From: CAWJFP01 sp963842155
GTDB lineage: Bacteria > Pseudomonadota > Alphaproteobacteria > JACZXZ01
NCBI GenBank assembly: GCA_963842155.1
Contig: CAWJFP010000024.1
Coordinates: 1 to 5,598 of the forward strand
Direction: 5' to 3'
Length of the DNA: 5,598 nt
The notes under the pieces were generated by a model. That model saw nothing but the letters and a program-made list of their open reading frames with translations, ran no database searches and had not been told where the DNA came from. Positions 1 through 5,598 of the stretch are shown piece after piece. The translations under genes and the position numbers were made by a program. The stretch's first letter is position 1. Each line of letters starts with the position of its first letter.

Positions 1-194
1 TCTCCGACGCCTTCCTCGAGACCTACCTCGCCGCCGCCGGCGCGGCGGTCTGCCGATCGGTCGGCGCCTATCAGCTCGAAGGCCTGGGCGCGCAGCTCTT
101 CAGCCATATCGAGGGGGACTATTTCACCATCCTCGGCCTGCCGCTGCTGCCGCTGCTCGCCGCGCTGCGCGAGCAAGGCGTGCTGCCGACATGA
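1..194 (+). CDS. maf: Maf-family nucleotide pyrophosphatase (3' end, partial)
   Basis: The C-terminal 63 codons of a gene that begins before the window; the frame runs from base 3 to the TGA at 192-194. The visible protein carries the Maf C-terminal signature: GAYQLEGLGAQLF, then IEGDYFTILGLPL and a leucine-rich helix ending REQGVLPT. In characterised Maf proteins this region contributes to the nucleotide-binding cleft. The family hydrolyses non-canonical or modified nucleoside triphosphates (dTTP/UTP and methylated nucleotides) to monophosphates and pyrophosphate, and was first described as a septum formation inhibitor. Which Maf subfamily this is cannot be decided without the N-terminal half. 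Its stop codon overlaps the aroE start as ATGA (191-194), which indicates the same transcript and probable translational coupling. Identification is from family recognition of the tail only, but the tail is distinctive. Confidence 0.9.
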   Translation, partial: SDAFLETYLAAAGAAVCRSVGAYQLEGLGAQLFSHIEGDYFTILGLPLLPLLAALREQGVLPT

Positions 195-1033
195 TTCATA
201 CGGGCAAGACCAGGCTCGCCGGCGTGATGGGCTCGCCGGTGCGCCATTCGCTCTCGCCCAGGCTCCATGGCTATTGGCTCGCCCATTACGGCATCGACGG
301 CGCCTACGTCCCCTTGCCGGTGGAGCCCGCTCATCTCGAGGCGGCGCTCCGCGCGCTCCCTTTTCTCGGCTTCGCCGGCGTCAACCTCACCATTCCGCAC
401 AAGGAGACGGCGCTGCCGATCCTGGATCGCTTGGGCGCCGCGGCACGCCGCAGCGGCTCGGTCAATCTGGTGATCGTCACGAAGGAGGGCGTGCTCGAAG
501 GCGACAGCACGGACGGCTTCGGCTTCATCGAGAATCTGACGGAGAGCGCGCCCGAATGGCGCGTCGCGGCGGGGCCGGCGGTCGTCCTGGGCGCGGGGGG
601 CGCCGCGCGCGCCGTGGCGGCGGCGCTGCTCGACGCCGGCGCGCCCGAGGTCCGGCTCGTCAATCGAACGGCCGCGCGCGCGGAAGCCTTGGCCGAAGCG
701 CTCGGCGGCAGGATCGCGCCGGTCTTCTGGGCGAAGCGCCAACAGGCGCTCGCCGACGCGACGCTTCTGGTGAATACGACGAGCCTCGGCATGACGGGCT
801 CGCCGCCGCTCGAGCTCGCCATCGATCGCCTGCCGCGGGCCGCCATCGTCGCCGACATCGTCTATGTTCCGCTCGAGACGCCGCTGCTCGCCGAGGCGCG
901 CGCGCGGGGCCATCGCGCCATCGACGGGCTCGGCATGCTGCTGCACCAGGCGCGGCCGGCCTTCAAGGCCTGGTTCGGCGTCGAGCCCCAGGTGACGCCG
1001 GCGCTGCGCCAGTTCGTCCTGCAAGGGATGTGA
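191..1033 (+). CDS. aroE: Shikimate dehydrogenase (NADP+)
   Basis: A 280-residue protein of normal AroE length. It reduces 3-dehydroshikimate to shikimate with NADPH in the cytosol, the fourth step of the shikimate pathway to chorismate. The N-terminal substrate domain has HSLSP (Ser20 and Ser22 bind shikimate), NLTIPHKE at 65-72 with catalytic Lys71, Asn92, and STDG with catalytic Asp108. These match E. coli Ser14, Ser16, Asn59, Thr61, Lys65, Asn86 and Asp102 with a constant offset of six. The NADP domain has the glycine-rich loop GAGGA at 134-138 and the 2'-phosphate motif NRT at 158-160, which favours NADP over NAD. NTTSLGM (195-201), DIVYVPLETPLL (222-233) and the final DGLGMLLHQ with substrate-binding Gln253 complete the family pattern. 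Two variants from the commonest motifs are seen: STDG for NTDG, and VNL for VNT. The start is fixed by the ATGA overlap with maf, although the AAGG at 175-178 is a weak and rather distant ribosome site. Confidence 0.97.
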   Translation: MIHTGKTRLAGVMGSPVRHSLSPRLHGYWLAHYGIDGAYVPLPVEPAHLEAALRALPFLGFAGVNLTIPHKETALPILDRLGAAARRSGSVNLVIVTKEGVLEGDSTDGFGFIENLTESAPEWRVAAGPAVVLGAGGAARAVAAALLDAGAPEVRLVNRTAARAEALAEALGGRIAPVFWAKRQQALADATLLVNTTSLGMTGSPPLELAIDRLPRAAIVADIVYVPLETPLLAEARARGHRAIDGLGMLLHQARPAFKAWFGVEPQVTPALRQFVLQGM

Positions 1034-1036
1034 GCC

Positions 1037-1741
1037 ATGGTGATCCTCGGGCTCACCGGCTCGATCGCCATGGGCAAGAGCACGGCCGCCGCGGCGCTGC
1101 GCCGTCTCGGCGTGCCGGTCTATGACGCGGACCGCGCCGTCCATCGCGCGCTCGCGCCGGGCGGCGCCGCGGCCGCGAAGGTGGCCGCCGCCTTCCCGCG
1201 CACCGTCAAGGATGGGCGCATCGACCGCGGCGCGCTCGGCGCGCTCGTCTTCAGGGACAAAGCCGCGCTCGAGCGGCTCGAGCGCATCGTCCATCCCATC
1301 GTGCGCCGCGAGCAGCGGCGCTTTCTCAGGCGGCAAGCGGCGCGTCGCGCCCGGCTCGTCGTGCTCGATATCCCGCTCCTCTTCGAATCGCGCGGCGAGC
1401 GCTTCTGCGACGCGACGATCGCGGTGAGCGCGCCCGCCTTTCTGCAACGGCAACGCGCGCTGTCGCGGCCCGGTATGACGGAGGCACGCCTCGCCGCCAT
1501 CCTCGCGCGGCAAATGCGCGACAGCGAGAAGCGCCGCCGCGCCGACTTCATCCTCGCGACCGGGCTCGACAAGCGTCACGGCTTGCGTCGCCTCGCTCAT
1601 ATCGTCAGACTCATGCGCAAGCAAATCGGGCGGCATTGGCCGCCGCGGCCGCGGCTGGCCCGGCCGCGCGCGCCGACCGGCCTGGCGCAAGCGGCGCTCG
1701 CCGAGGGAGCGAAGCATGCGCGAGATCGCGCTCGACACTGA
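1037..1741 (+). CDS. coaE: Dephospho-CoA kinase
   Basis: A 234-residue P-loop kinase that phosphorylates the 3'-hydroxyl of dephospho-CoA with ATP, the last step of coenzyme A synthesis. Visible motifs in order are the Walker A loop GLTGSIAMGKST at 5-16 (Lys14), the acceptor-site motif VYDADRAVH at 28-36, the CoA-domain pattern LERIVHPIVR at 81-90, the DIPLLFE motif at 111-117, and the lid region QRQRALSRPGMTEARL (138-152) leading to the RAD motif at 168-170. The start ATG lies 3 bases after the aroE stop and has an AAGGGA site at 1023-1028 spaced 8 bases. Most CoaE proteins are about 195-206 residues. Here about 35-40 extra residues at the C terminus (from about 195), rich in Arg, Pro and Ala, run 26 bases into dnaQ. 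The kinase core looks intact, so the tail is an addition rather than damage. Confidence 0.95.
   Translation: MVILGLTGSIAMGKSTAAAALRRLGVPVYDADRAVHRALAPGGAAAAKVAAAFPRTVKDGRIDRGALGALVFRDKAALERLERIVHPIVRREQRRFLRRQAARRARLVVLDIPLLFESRGERFCDATIAVSAPAFLQRQRALSRPGMTEARLAAILARQMRDSEKRRRADFILATGLDKRHGLRRLAHIVRLMRKQIGRHWPPRPRLARPRAPTGLAQAALAEGAKHARDRARH
1703..1708 (+). promoter_or_regulatory. Ribosome binding site for dnaQ, inside coaE
   Basis: GAGGGA seven bases before the ATG at 1716. It lies inside the coaE reading frame and supports the chosen dnaQ start, which makes the 26-base coaE/dnaQ overlap real rather than a start-site artefact. The first residues after this ATG run directly into the exonuclease motif, which independently supports the start. 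Confidence 0.65.
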
Positions 1742-2387
1742 GACGACCGGCCTCGATCCGGGCGAGAGCCACCGCGTCGTCGAGATCGCCTGTCTCGAGC
1801 TGATGAACCATATGCCGACGGGGCGCGCCTGGCAGCGCTACCTCAATCCCGAGCGCGACGTGCCCGAGGACGCCCGGCTGGTGCATGGGCTGACCACCGA
1901 GTTCCTCAAGGACAAGCCGCTTTTCGCCGAGCTGGCCGACGAATTCCTCGAATTCATCGGCGATGCACCGCTCATCATCCACAATGCCGAGTTCGACCTG
2001 CGCTTCCTCAATGCCGAGCTCGCCCGCCTCGGCCGCCCGGCCATAGCAGCCGAGCGCGCCATCGATACGCTCTTGCTGGCGCGGCGCAAGTTCCCGGGCG
2101 GGCAGGCGAGCCTCGACGCGCTGTGCCGCCGCTTCGAGATCGATCTCTCCGCCCGCTCGCTCCATGGGGCGCTGGTCGATTGCGACCTGCTCTCGCGCGT
2201 CTATCTCGAGCTCATCGGCGGCCGGCAGGGGGCGTTGGCGCTCGCCGCCGAGCGCGGCGAGGGCGCAGGCCTCGGCGCCATGCAGCGCCCCTTCCGTCCG
2301 CCGCGGGCGTTTGCGCCGAGCCCCGAGGAGCTTTTCGCACATCGCACCATGCTGGCGAGACTTAAAAGCGCGATCTGGCTGGAGTGA
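1716..2387 (+). CDS. dnaQ: DNA polymerase III epsilon subunit (3'-5' proofreading exonuclease)
   Basis: A 223-residue DEDDh exonuclease. It removes mispaired 3' ends during replication as part of the Pol III core, bound to the alpha and theta-like subunits. Exo I is DTET at 7-10 (Asp7 and Glu9 bind metal). Exo II is HNAEFD at 89-94 (Asp94). Exo III is LHGALVDCDLL, with His150 and Asp155 five residues apart as the DEDDh type requires. These five residues match the E. coli set Asp12, Glu14, Asp103, His162 and Asp167. After the exonuclease domain (about 1-170) comes a Gly/Ala/Pro-rich linker (about 175-202) and a short helical tail ending AHRTMLARLKSAIWLE. This resembles the C-terminal peptide that tethers epsilon to the polymerase subunit, though that role is inferred from family architecture. 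It is slightly shorter than E. coli DnaQ (243). It is the last gene of the maf-aroE-coaE-dnaQ run and converges with secB. Confidence 0.96.
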   Translation: MREIALDTETTGLDPGESHRVVEIACLELMNHMPTGRAWQRYLNPERDVPEDARLVHGLTTEFLKDKPLFAELADEFLEFIGDAPLIIHNAEFDLRFLNAELARLGRPAIAAERAIDTLLLARRKFPGGQASLDALCRRFEIDLSARSLHGALVDCDLLSRVYLELIGGRQGALALAAERGEGAGLGAMQRPFRPPRAFAPSPEELFAHRTMLARLKSAIWLE

Positions 2388-2429
2388 GCGGCGGCGGCGA
2401 CGGGCGGGGCGGGAAAATGCTTACCCCAA

Positions 2430-2939
2430 TTATTGCGGCGTCGTCGTGCTCGGCGCGGTGGGGCGTGTCTGCTGCGCGGCGATCTCGCGGCGATAGAGCT
2501 CGACGAAATCGACCGGCTGGATGAAGAGCGGCGGGAAGCCGCCGTCGCGCACCGCATCCGCTATGATGTTGCGCGCGAAGGGGAAGAGCAGGCGTGGCCC
2601 TTCGATCAGCAGCAAGGGCCGGATATGCTCCTGCGGGATGGGCCCCACCCCCATTACGCCGGCATAGAGCAGCTCGACCGTGAAAAGCGCATCCGCGCCC
2701 AGCTTCGCCTCGGCGTTCATCCGCAACGCGACCTCGTAATCGGCCTCGGCGAGGCGCTGCAGCCCCACATTGATCGAAAGCTGGATCTCTGGGGGTGCTT
2801 GGCCGCTCTGCAGGCTTTGCGGCGCGCGCGGATTCTCGAACGAGAGGTCCTTGATATATTGCGCCTTGATAATGAGGCTCGGCATGCCGGCTTGGGGCGC
2901 CTCCCTCCCGGCGGCGGGCTGGTTCGGTTCATCGGCCAT
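2430..2939 (-). CDS. secB: Protein-export chaperone SecB
   Basis: A 169-residue SecB, which works as a cytosolic tetramer. It keeps secretory precursors unfolded and passes them to SecA at the Sec translocase. Recognisable blocks are IKAQYIKDLSFENPRAP (24-40), the strand region PPEIQLSINVGLQRL (49-63), the central FTVELLYAGVM (86-96), the highly conserved LLFPFARNIIADAVRDGGFP (117-136), and QPVDFVELY (141-149). Compared with E. coli SecB (155 residues), the acidic SecA-binding tail is replaced by a Thr/Pro-rich neutral end after about residue 155. A leading segment of about 20 residues with Gln, Pro and Ala precedes the fold. The ATG is preceded, on the minus strand, by a perfect AAGGAG at 2948-2953 with 8 bases of spacing. 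Its stop lies 42 bases from the dnaQ stop, tail to tail. SecB next to dnaQ is a common alphaproteobacterial arrangement. Confidence 0.97.
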   Translation of the reverse strand: MADEPNQPAAGREAPQAGMPSLIIKAQYIKDLSFENPRAPQSLQSGQAPPEIQLSINVGLQRLAEADYEVALRMNAEAKLGADALFTVELLYAGVMGVGPIPQEHIRPLLLIEGPRLLFPFARNIIADAVRDGGFPPLFIQPVDFVELYRREIAAQQTRPTAPSTTTPQ

Positions 2940-2947
2940 GAGCGGAA

Positions 2948-2953
2948 CTCCTT
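2948..2953 (-). promoter_or_regulatory. Strong Shine-Dalgarno site for secB
   Basis: On the minus strand this reads AAGGAG, the full consensus, eight bases before the secB ATG at 2937-2939. It is the strongest ribosome site in the window and fits a chaperone needed in quantity. It also excludes the shorter in-frame starts. Confidence 0.75.
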
Positions 2954-3091
2954 GAAGCGCGGGAGGGCCGGGAGCGCAATGATCCTTGCGCCAGGCGGCG
3001 AGAGCGGCGCGCAGTGGCTAGCACGGATCGATAGCGGGGGCAATGGCGGGCGGTCTTGTGTCGGGCCTCACCGTCACCCGAGCGGCTTGGC

Positions 3092-3556
3092 TCAGCGCTC
3101 CCGATCCCGTCCGAGGTAACGCGGTGCGTCGCCCTCCTTGCGCTCCTCCTCGACGATCTCGTAGCTCGTCTCGATCACGCTGCCGCCGCGCCGCCGCTCG
3201 CGCTCGCCGAGCCCGCGCCATAGCCGCTCGCGCACGATGCGCCGCACCGGCGGCAGGAAGAGCAGCAAGCCCAGTACGTCGGTGACGAAGCCCGGGATCA
3301 TCAACAGCAACCCGGCGAGGAGGATGCAAAGCCCGTCGAGCAGCTCCTCGAGCGGCGGCTCGTTGCGCCGCGTCGCCTCCCGCGCGCGCGCCAACGTGAC
3401 AAGGCCTTGATAACGCATGAGTTGCAGCCCGACGATGCTGGAGAGGATGGTGAGCCCGATGGTGGGCCAGATGCCGATCCATTCGCCGACCCGAATGAAG
3501 ACCGCGATCTCGACGAAGGGCAAGGCCAGGATTGCAAGAAGAATGAAAGGCGCCAC
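3092..3556 (-). CDS. fxsA: FxsA-family inner-membrane protein
   Basis: A 154-residue membrane protein of the FxsA family. E. coli FxsA, when overproduced, relieves F-plasmid exclusion of phage T7; the normal cellular role is not established. Hydrophobic segments lie at about 3-22, 26-46 and 75-103. The signature is the stretch AGLLLMIPGFVTDVLGLLLF followed by LPPVRR (81-106). The C-terminal 45-50 residues are highly charged, rich in Arg and Glu, and presumably cytoplasmic. The start is GTG (3554-3556 on the minus strand). The frame stays open upstream to a TAA at 3617-3619 without an ATG or another GTG, so GTG is the best available start; the GGGG about ten bases upstream is a poor ribosome site. 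It lies 152 bases upstream of secB in the same direction and divergent from timA. Confidence 0.92.
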   Translation of the reverse strand: MAPFILLAILALPFVEIAVFIRVGEWIGIWPTIGLTILSSIVGLQLMRYQGLVTLARAREATRRNEPPLEELLDGLCILLAGLLLMIPGFVTDVLGLLLFLPPVRRIVRERLWRGLGERERRRGGSVIETSYEIVEEERKEGDAPRYLGRDRER

Positions 3557-3703
3557 AGGCTCAAACCCCGCCGCCGCGACGTCGCCTCGCTTGCACGACC
3601 TGGCCTGAACGCTTATTTAGCAATCGAATGCCATCCTGCCACGGCGCTATACGCGGGCGAGGCATTGGAGTATTGTCACACGACTGTTTAGCCCAAGGGC
3701 GAA

Positions 3704-3726
3704 AGCCGGTCCAGCGCGCGCCGGCT
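3704..3726 (+). other. Short inverted repeat upstream of timA
   Basis: AGCCGG (3704-3709) and CCGGCT (3721-3726) are perfectly complementary around an 11-base GC-rich loop, 26 bases before the timA ATG. No T-run follows, so it is not an intrinsic terminator. It could form a hairpin in the 5' leader or be an operator half-site pair, but a 6-bp GC repeat can easily occur by chance in DNA of this composition. The 196-base divergent region (3557-3752) has no promoter I would call with confidence. Confidence 0.25.
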
Positions 3727-3752
3727 GACAGCGTTCCGGACAGCGGGTAGTC

Positions 3753-4436
3753 ATGGATTTCTCCTCGTTCGTGGACATCGTGATATTCGCGATGGTTGCA
3801 GCCTTCTTGGTTCTGCGACTGAGGAGCGTGCTGGGCCGGCGCACAGGCAACGAGCAGCGCCGCCCCGATCCCTTCAGCCCGCCCAAGCCCGAGGCGACCG
3901 AGAAGGTCGTGGCGCTGCCCGACCGCACCGCGCGGCCGCTCGCCGAGACGATCGAGCCACAGCCGGTCGGCGCCGCGACGAGTCCGCTCGAGGCCGGCAT
4001 CGCCCAGATCAAGCAGGCCGATTCCGCTTTTGTGACGCAGGCCTTCATCGACGGCGTCAAGGGCGCCTTCGAAATGATCGTCGAGGCCTTCGCGCGCGGC
4101 GACCGCAAGATTTTGCGGCCGCTTCTCAACGATACGGTCTATGAGAGCTTCTCCGCCGCCATCAAGGCGCGCGAGGACGCCAAGCAGACCCACACGACGA
4201 CCCTCATCGGCGTCCGCTCGGTCGACCTGCTCGAGGCGCAGATGGAGCAGCGCACCGCCTATCTGACGGTGAAGATCCTGTCGGAGCAGGTCAATGTGAC
4301 GCGCGACAAGGATGGGAATGTCATCGACGGCGATCCGAACCATGTGGCCGACATCACCGACATCTGGACCTTCGCGCGCAATACGCGGAACCGCGACCCC
4401 AACTGGCAACTGGTCGAGACCCGCACATCCAACTAG
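3753..4436 (+). CDS. timA: Tim44-like membrane-anchored protein (TimA)
   Basis: A 227-residue protein homologous to the C-terminal domain of mitochondrial Tim44, which tethers the import motor to the TIM23 channel. The alphaproteobacterial homologue was described in Caulobacter as the inner-membrane protein TimA; its exact bacterial job remains uncertain. A single N-terminal membrane segment (about 7-22) is followed by an Arg-rich stop (RLRSVLGRR) and a Pro-rich, poorly structured linker (about 31-76). The Tim44 domain occupies about 78-225, with FIDGVKGAFEMIVEAFARGD (98-117), LRPLLNDTVYESFSAAIKAR (121-140), LIGV at 151-154 and the terminal ITDIWTFARN and DPNWQLVETR pieces. The domain looks complete, facing the cytoplasm by analogy. 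The ATG at 3753 has only a weak ribosome site (GCGGG). Likely cotranscribed with mltA, whose frame overlaps its 3' end. Confidence 0.93.
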   Translation: MDFSSFVDIVIFAMVAAFLVLRLRSVLGRRTGNEQRRPDPFSPPKPEATEKVVALPDRTARPLAETIEPQPVGAATSPLEAGIAQIKQADSAFVTQAFIDGVKGAFEMIVEAFARGDRKILRPLLNDTVYESFSAAIKAREDAKQTHTTTLIGVRSVDLLEAQMEQRTAYLTVKILSEQVNVTRDKDGNVIDGDPNHVADITDIWTFARNTRNRDPNWQLVETRTSN

Positions 4437-5586
4437 GGCGCGCGGCTGCGCGCTTTGCCTCGGCATAGTTTTCCTGCTGCTTGCGCTGGATGCTTGCGCG
4501 CCCGGCGCGCCGCCGCCTGCGCGCGAGGCCGAGCATCTCACACTCGAGCCCGCTTCGTTCAACGAGCTTGCCGGCTGGAACGATGACGATGTCGCCGACG
4601 CTCTTCCCGCCCTCGCGCGCTCCTGCGCGGTTTTCGCGAAAGCGCCGGAGGATACGCCTGCAGGACCGGCCGGAAGCGCCTTGCGCGCGCGGGACTGGCA
4701 TGCGCCTTGCGAAGGGCTGGCGAGCCTCGCGCCCCAGGACGGCGCCGCCGCGCGTGCTTATCTCGAGCGCTGGTTCGAGCCATTCCTCGCCAAAGGCAAT
4801 AACGGTGCGGAGGGCCTCTTCACCGGCTATTACGAGCCGGAGCTGAAAGGCGCACGCGCGCCGGACGCGCGTTTCGATATCCCGCTCTACGGCCGGCCCA
4901 AGGACCTCGTCACCGTCGATCTCGGGCTTTTCGACGACAGTCTCAAGGGCAAGCATATCGCCGGTCATGTCGCGGGCGGGCGGCTCGAGCCCTATGCGAC
5001 GCGCGCCGAGATCGAGGCGGGCGCCATTGCAAGCGAGGCGCCGACCTTGCTCTGGGTCGAGGATGCGATCGAGCTTTTCTTCCTGCAGATCCAGGGTTCG
5101 GGCCGCGTCGTTCTGCCCGACGGCACGCAGGTCCGCGTGGGCTACGCGGCTGGCAATGGGCGGAGCTATCGCTCGATCGGCAAGATCCTCGCCGAGCGCG
5201 GCGTCATGAGCGTCGAGCAGGTAACGCTGCAATCGCTCAAGGCCTGGCTGCGCGCCAATCCCGGCGAGGCCAAGGCGCTGATGGACCAGAACGGCTCCTA
5301 TGTCTTCTTCCGCGAGATCGCGGGCGAGGGCCCGATCGGCGCTGAAGGGGTCGCGCTGACGCCGGGCCGCAGCCTCGCCGTCGATCCACGCTTCCTCGGC
5401 TACGGGCTGCCGATCTGGCTCGACATCGAGAGCCCCCCGGACAGCGTATGGAGCGGCGGTCGGCTGCGCAGGCTCGTCGTGGCGCAGGATACGGGCGGCG
5501 CCATCAAGGGCCCCGTGCGCGGCGATCTCTTCTGGGGCGCCGGCGCCGAGGCCGAGCAACTGGCGGGCAGGATGAGCAATACGTAA
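4342..5586 (+). CDS. mltA: Membrane-bound lytic murein transglycosylase A (lipoprotein)
   Basis: An MltA-type lytic transglycosylase. It cleaves the MurNAc-GlcNAc bond of peptidoglycan with formation of 1,6-anhydro-MurNAc, from the inner face of the outer membrane. The segment at 4462-4497 encodes GIVFLLLALDAC, a lipoprotein signal core with the lipidated Cys at 4495-4497. The enzyme follows: FTGYYEPEL (4819-4845), QIQGSGR (5086-5106) in the MltA insert domain, then the 3D (double-psi barrel) domain with VDPRFLGYGLPIWL and AQDTGGAIKG (5482-5511), including the family's conserved aspartates. The start is unclear. No ATG, GTG or TTG occurs in frame between 4345 and the hydrophobic core. The nearest ATG is 4342 (used here), with others at 4318 (AAGGA at 4308-4312) and 4312, all inside timA. 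The frame ends at AGRMSNT, before the GxxWxLLP-like end usual for the family. Confidence 0.9.
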   Translation: MWPTSPTSGPSRAIRGTATPTGNWSRPAHPTRARGCALCLGIVFLLLALDACAPGAPPPAREAEHLTLEPASFNELAGWNDDDVADALPALARSCAVFAKAPEDTPAGPAGSALRARDWHAPCEGLASLAPQDGAAARAYLERWFEPFLAKGNNGAEGLFTGYYEPELKGARAPDARFDIPLYGRPKDLVTVDLGLFDDSLKGKHIAGHVAGGRLEPYATRAEIEAGAIASEAPTLLWVEDAIELFFLQIQGSGRVVLPDGTQVRVGYAAGNGRSYRSIGKILAERGVMSVEQVTLQSLKAWLRANPGEAKALMDQNGSYVFFREIAGEGPIGAEGVALTPGRSLAVDPRFLGYGLPIWLDIESPPDSVWSGGRLRRLVVAQDTGGAIKGPVRGDLFWGAGAEAEQLAGRMSNT

Positions 5587-5598
5587 CTGCGCGCGCAA

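Noticed and set aside
119..1738. A 539-codon open frame on the minus strand
   Set aside because: It is antisense to the clearly recognisable maf end, aroE and coaE. Its product is a low-complexity mix of Arg, Ala, Glu and His without a family signature, as expected from the mirror of GC-rich codons.
2388..2429. A possible bidirectional terminator between dnaQ and secB
   Set aside because: Only short G-run and C-run pairings were found, with no stable stem followed by a T-run on either strand, so I do not call it.
2433..3119. A 228-codon + strand frame over secB
   Set aside because: It is the antisense of secB, whose protein is unmistakable and has a consensus ribosome site; the + frame has no domain or ribosome site.
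3591..3619. A possible sigma-70 promoter for timA (TTGCAC, 17 bases, TATTTA)
   Set aside because: Only about three of six bases match in each box and the position is over 130 bases upstream of the gene; too weak to annotate.
3561..4562. A 333-codon open frame on the minus strand opposite timA
   Set aside because: It covers the timA coding region and the divergent intergenic region, has no signature, and would have to share space with a well-supported Tim44 domain gene.
4354..5598. A 414-codon open frame on the minus strand opposite mltA
   Set aside because: mltA on the + strand has strong family motifs throughout; the antisense product has Arg/Ala/Glu-rich composition and no recognisable domain.

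Overview
This window is a GC-rich piece of an alphaproteobacterial chromosome, with G or C at most third codon positions. It is densely packed with housekeeping genes. The set and order of genes (maf, aroE, coaE, dnaQ, then secB, fxsA, a Tim44-like gene and mltA) is the arrangement I associate with Hyphomicrobiales (Rhizobiales) and related alphaproteobacteria. The organism is therefore probably one of these, but the genus cannot be read from the sequence. I see no mobile elements, RNA genes, CRISPR arrays or phage genes.

Left part (1-2387, + strand): a tightly overlapping operon. The 3' end of maf (nucleotide pyrophosphatase) overlaps aroE (shikimate dehydrogenase) by the four bases ATGA. 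aroE is followed after 3 bases by coaE (dephospho-CoA kinase). The basic tail of coaE overlaps the start of dnaQ (proofreading epsilon subunit of DNA polymerase III). The overlaps suggest one mRNA with translational coupling. Metabolically the genes are unrelated: nucleotide house-cleaning, aromatic amino acid synthesis, the last step of CoA synthesis and replication fidelity.

Middle part (2430-3556, - strand): secB (export chaperone) faces dnaQ tail to tail across 42 bases. fxsA (inner-membrane protein) lies 152 bases upstream of secB in the same direction.

Right part (3753-5586, + strand): a membrane-anchored Tim44-like protein (TimA) is divergent from fxsA across a 196-base intergenic region. 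It is followed by mltA, an MltA-type lytic transglycosylase lipoprotein. secB, fxsA, timA and mltA together make an envelope and protein-export neighbourhood.

No previously undescribed system is visible. The points most worth a second look are both in mltA. No standard start codon lies near its signal peptide, so the nearest in-frame ATG is deep inside timA. The reading frame also stops before the usual C-terminal end of the family. The extended C-terminal tail of CoaE is a smaller oddity.
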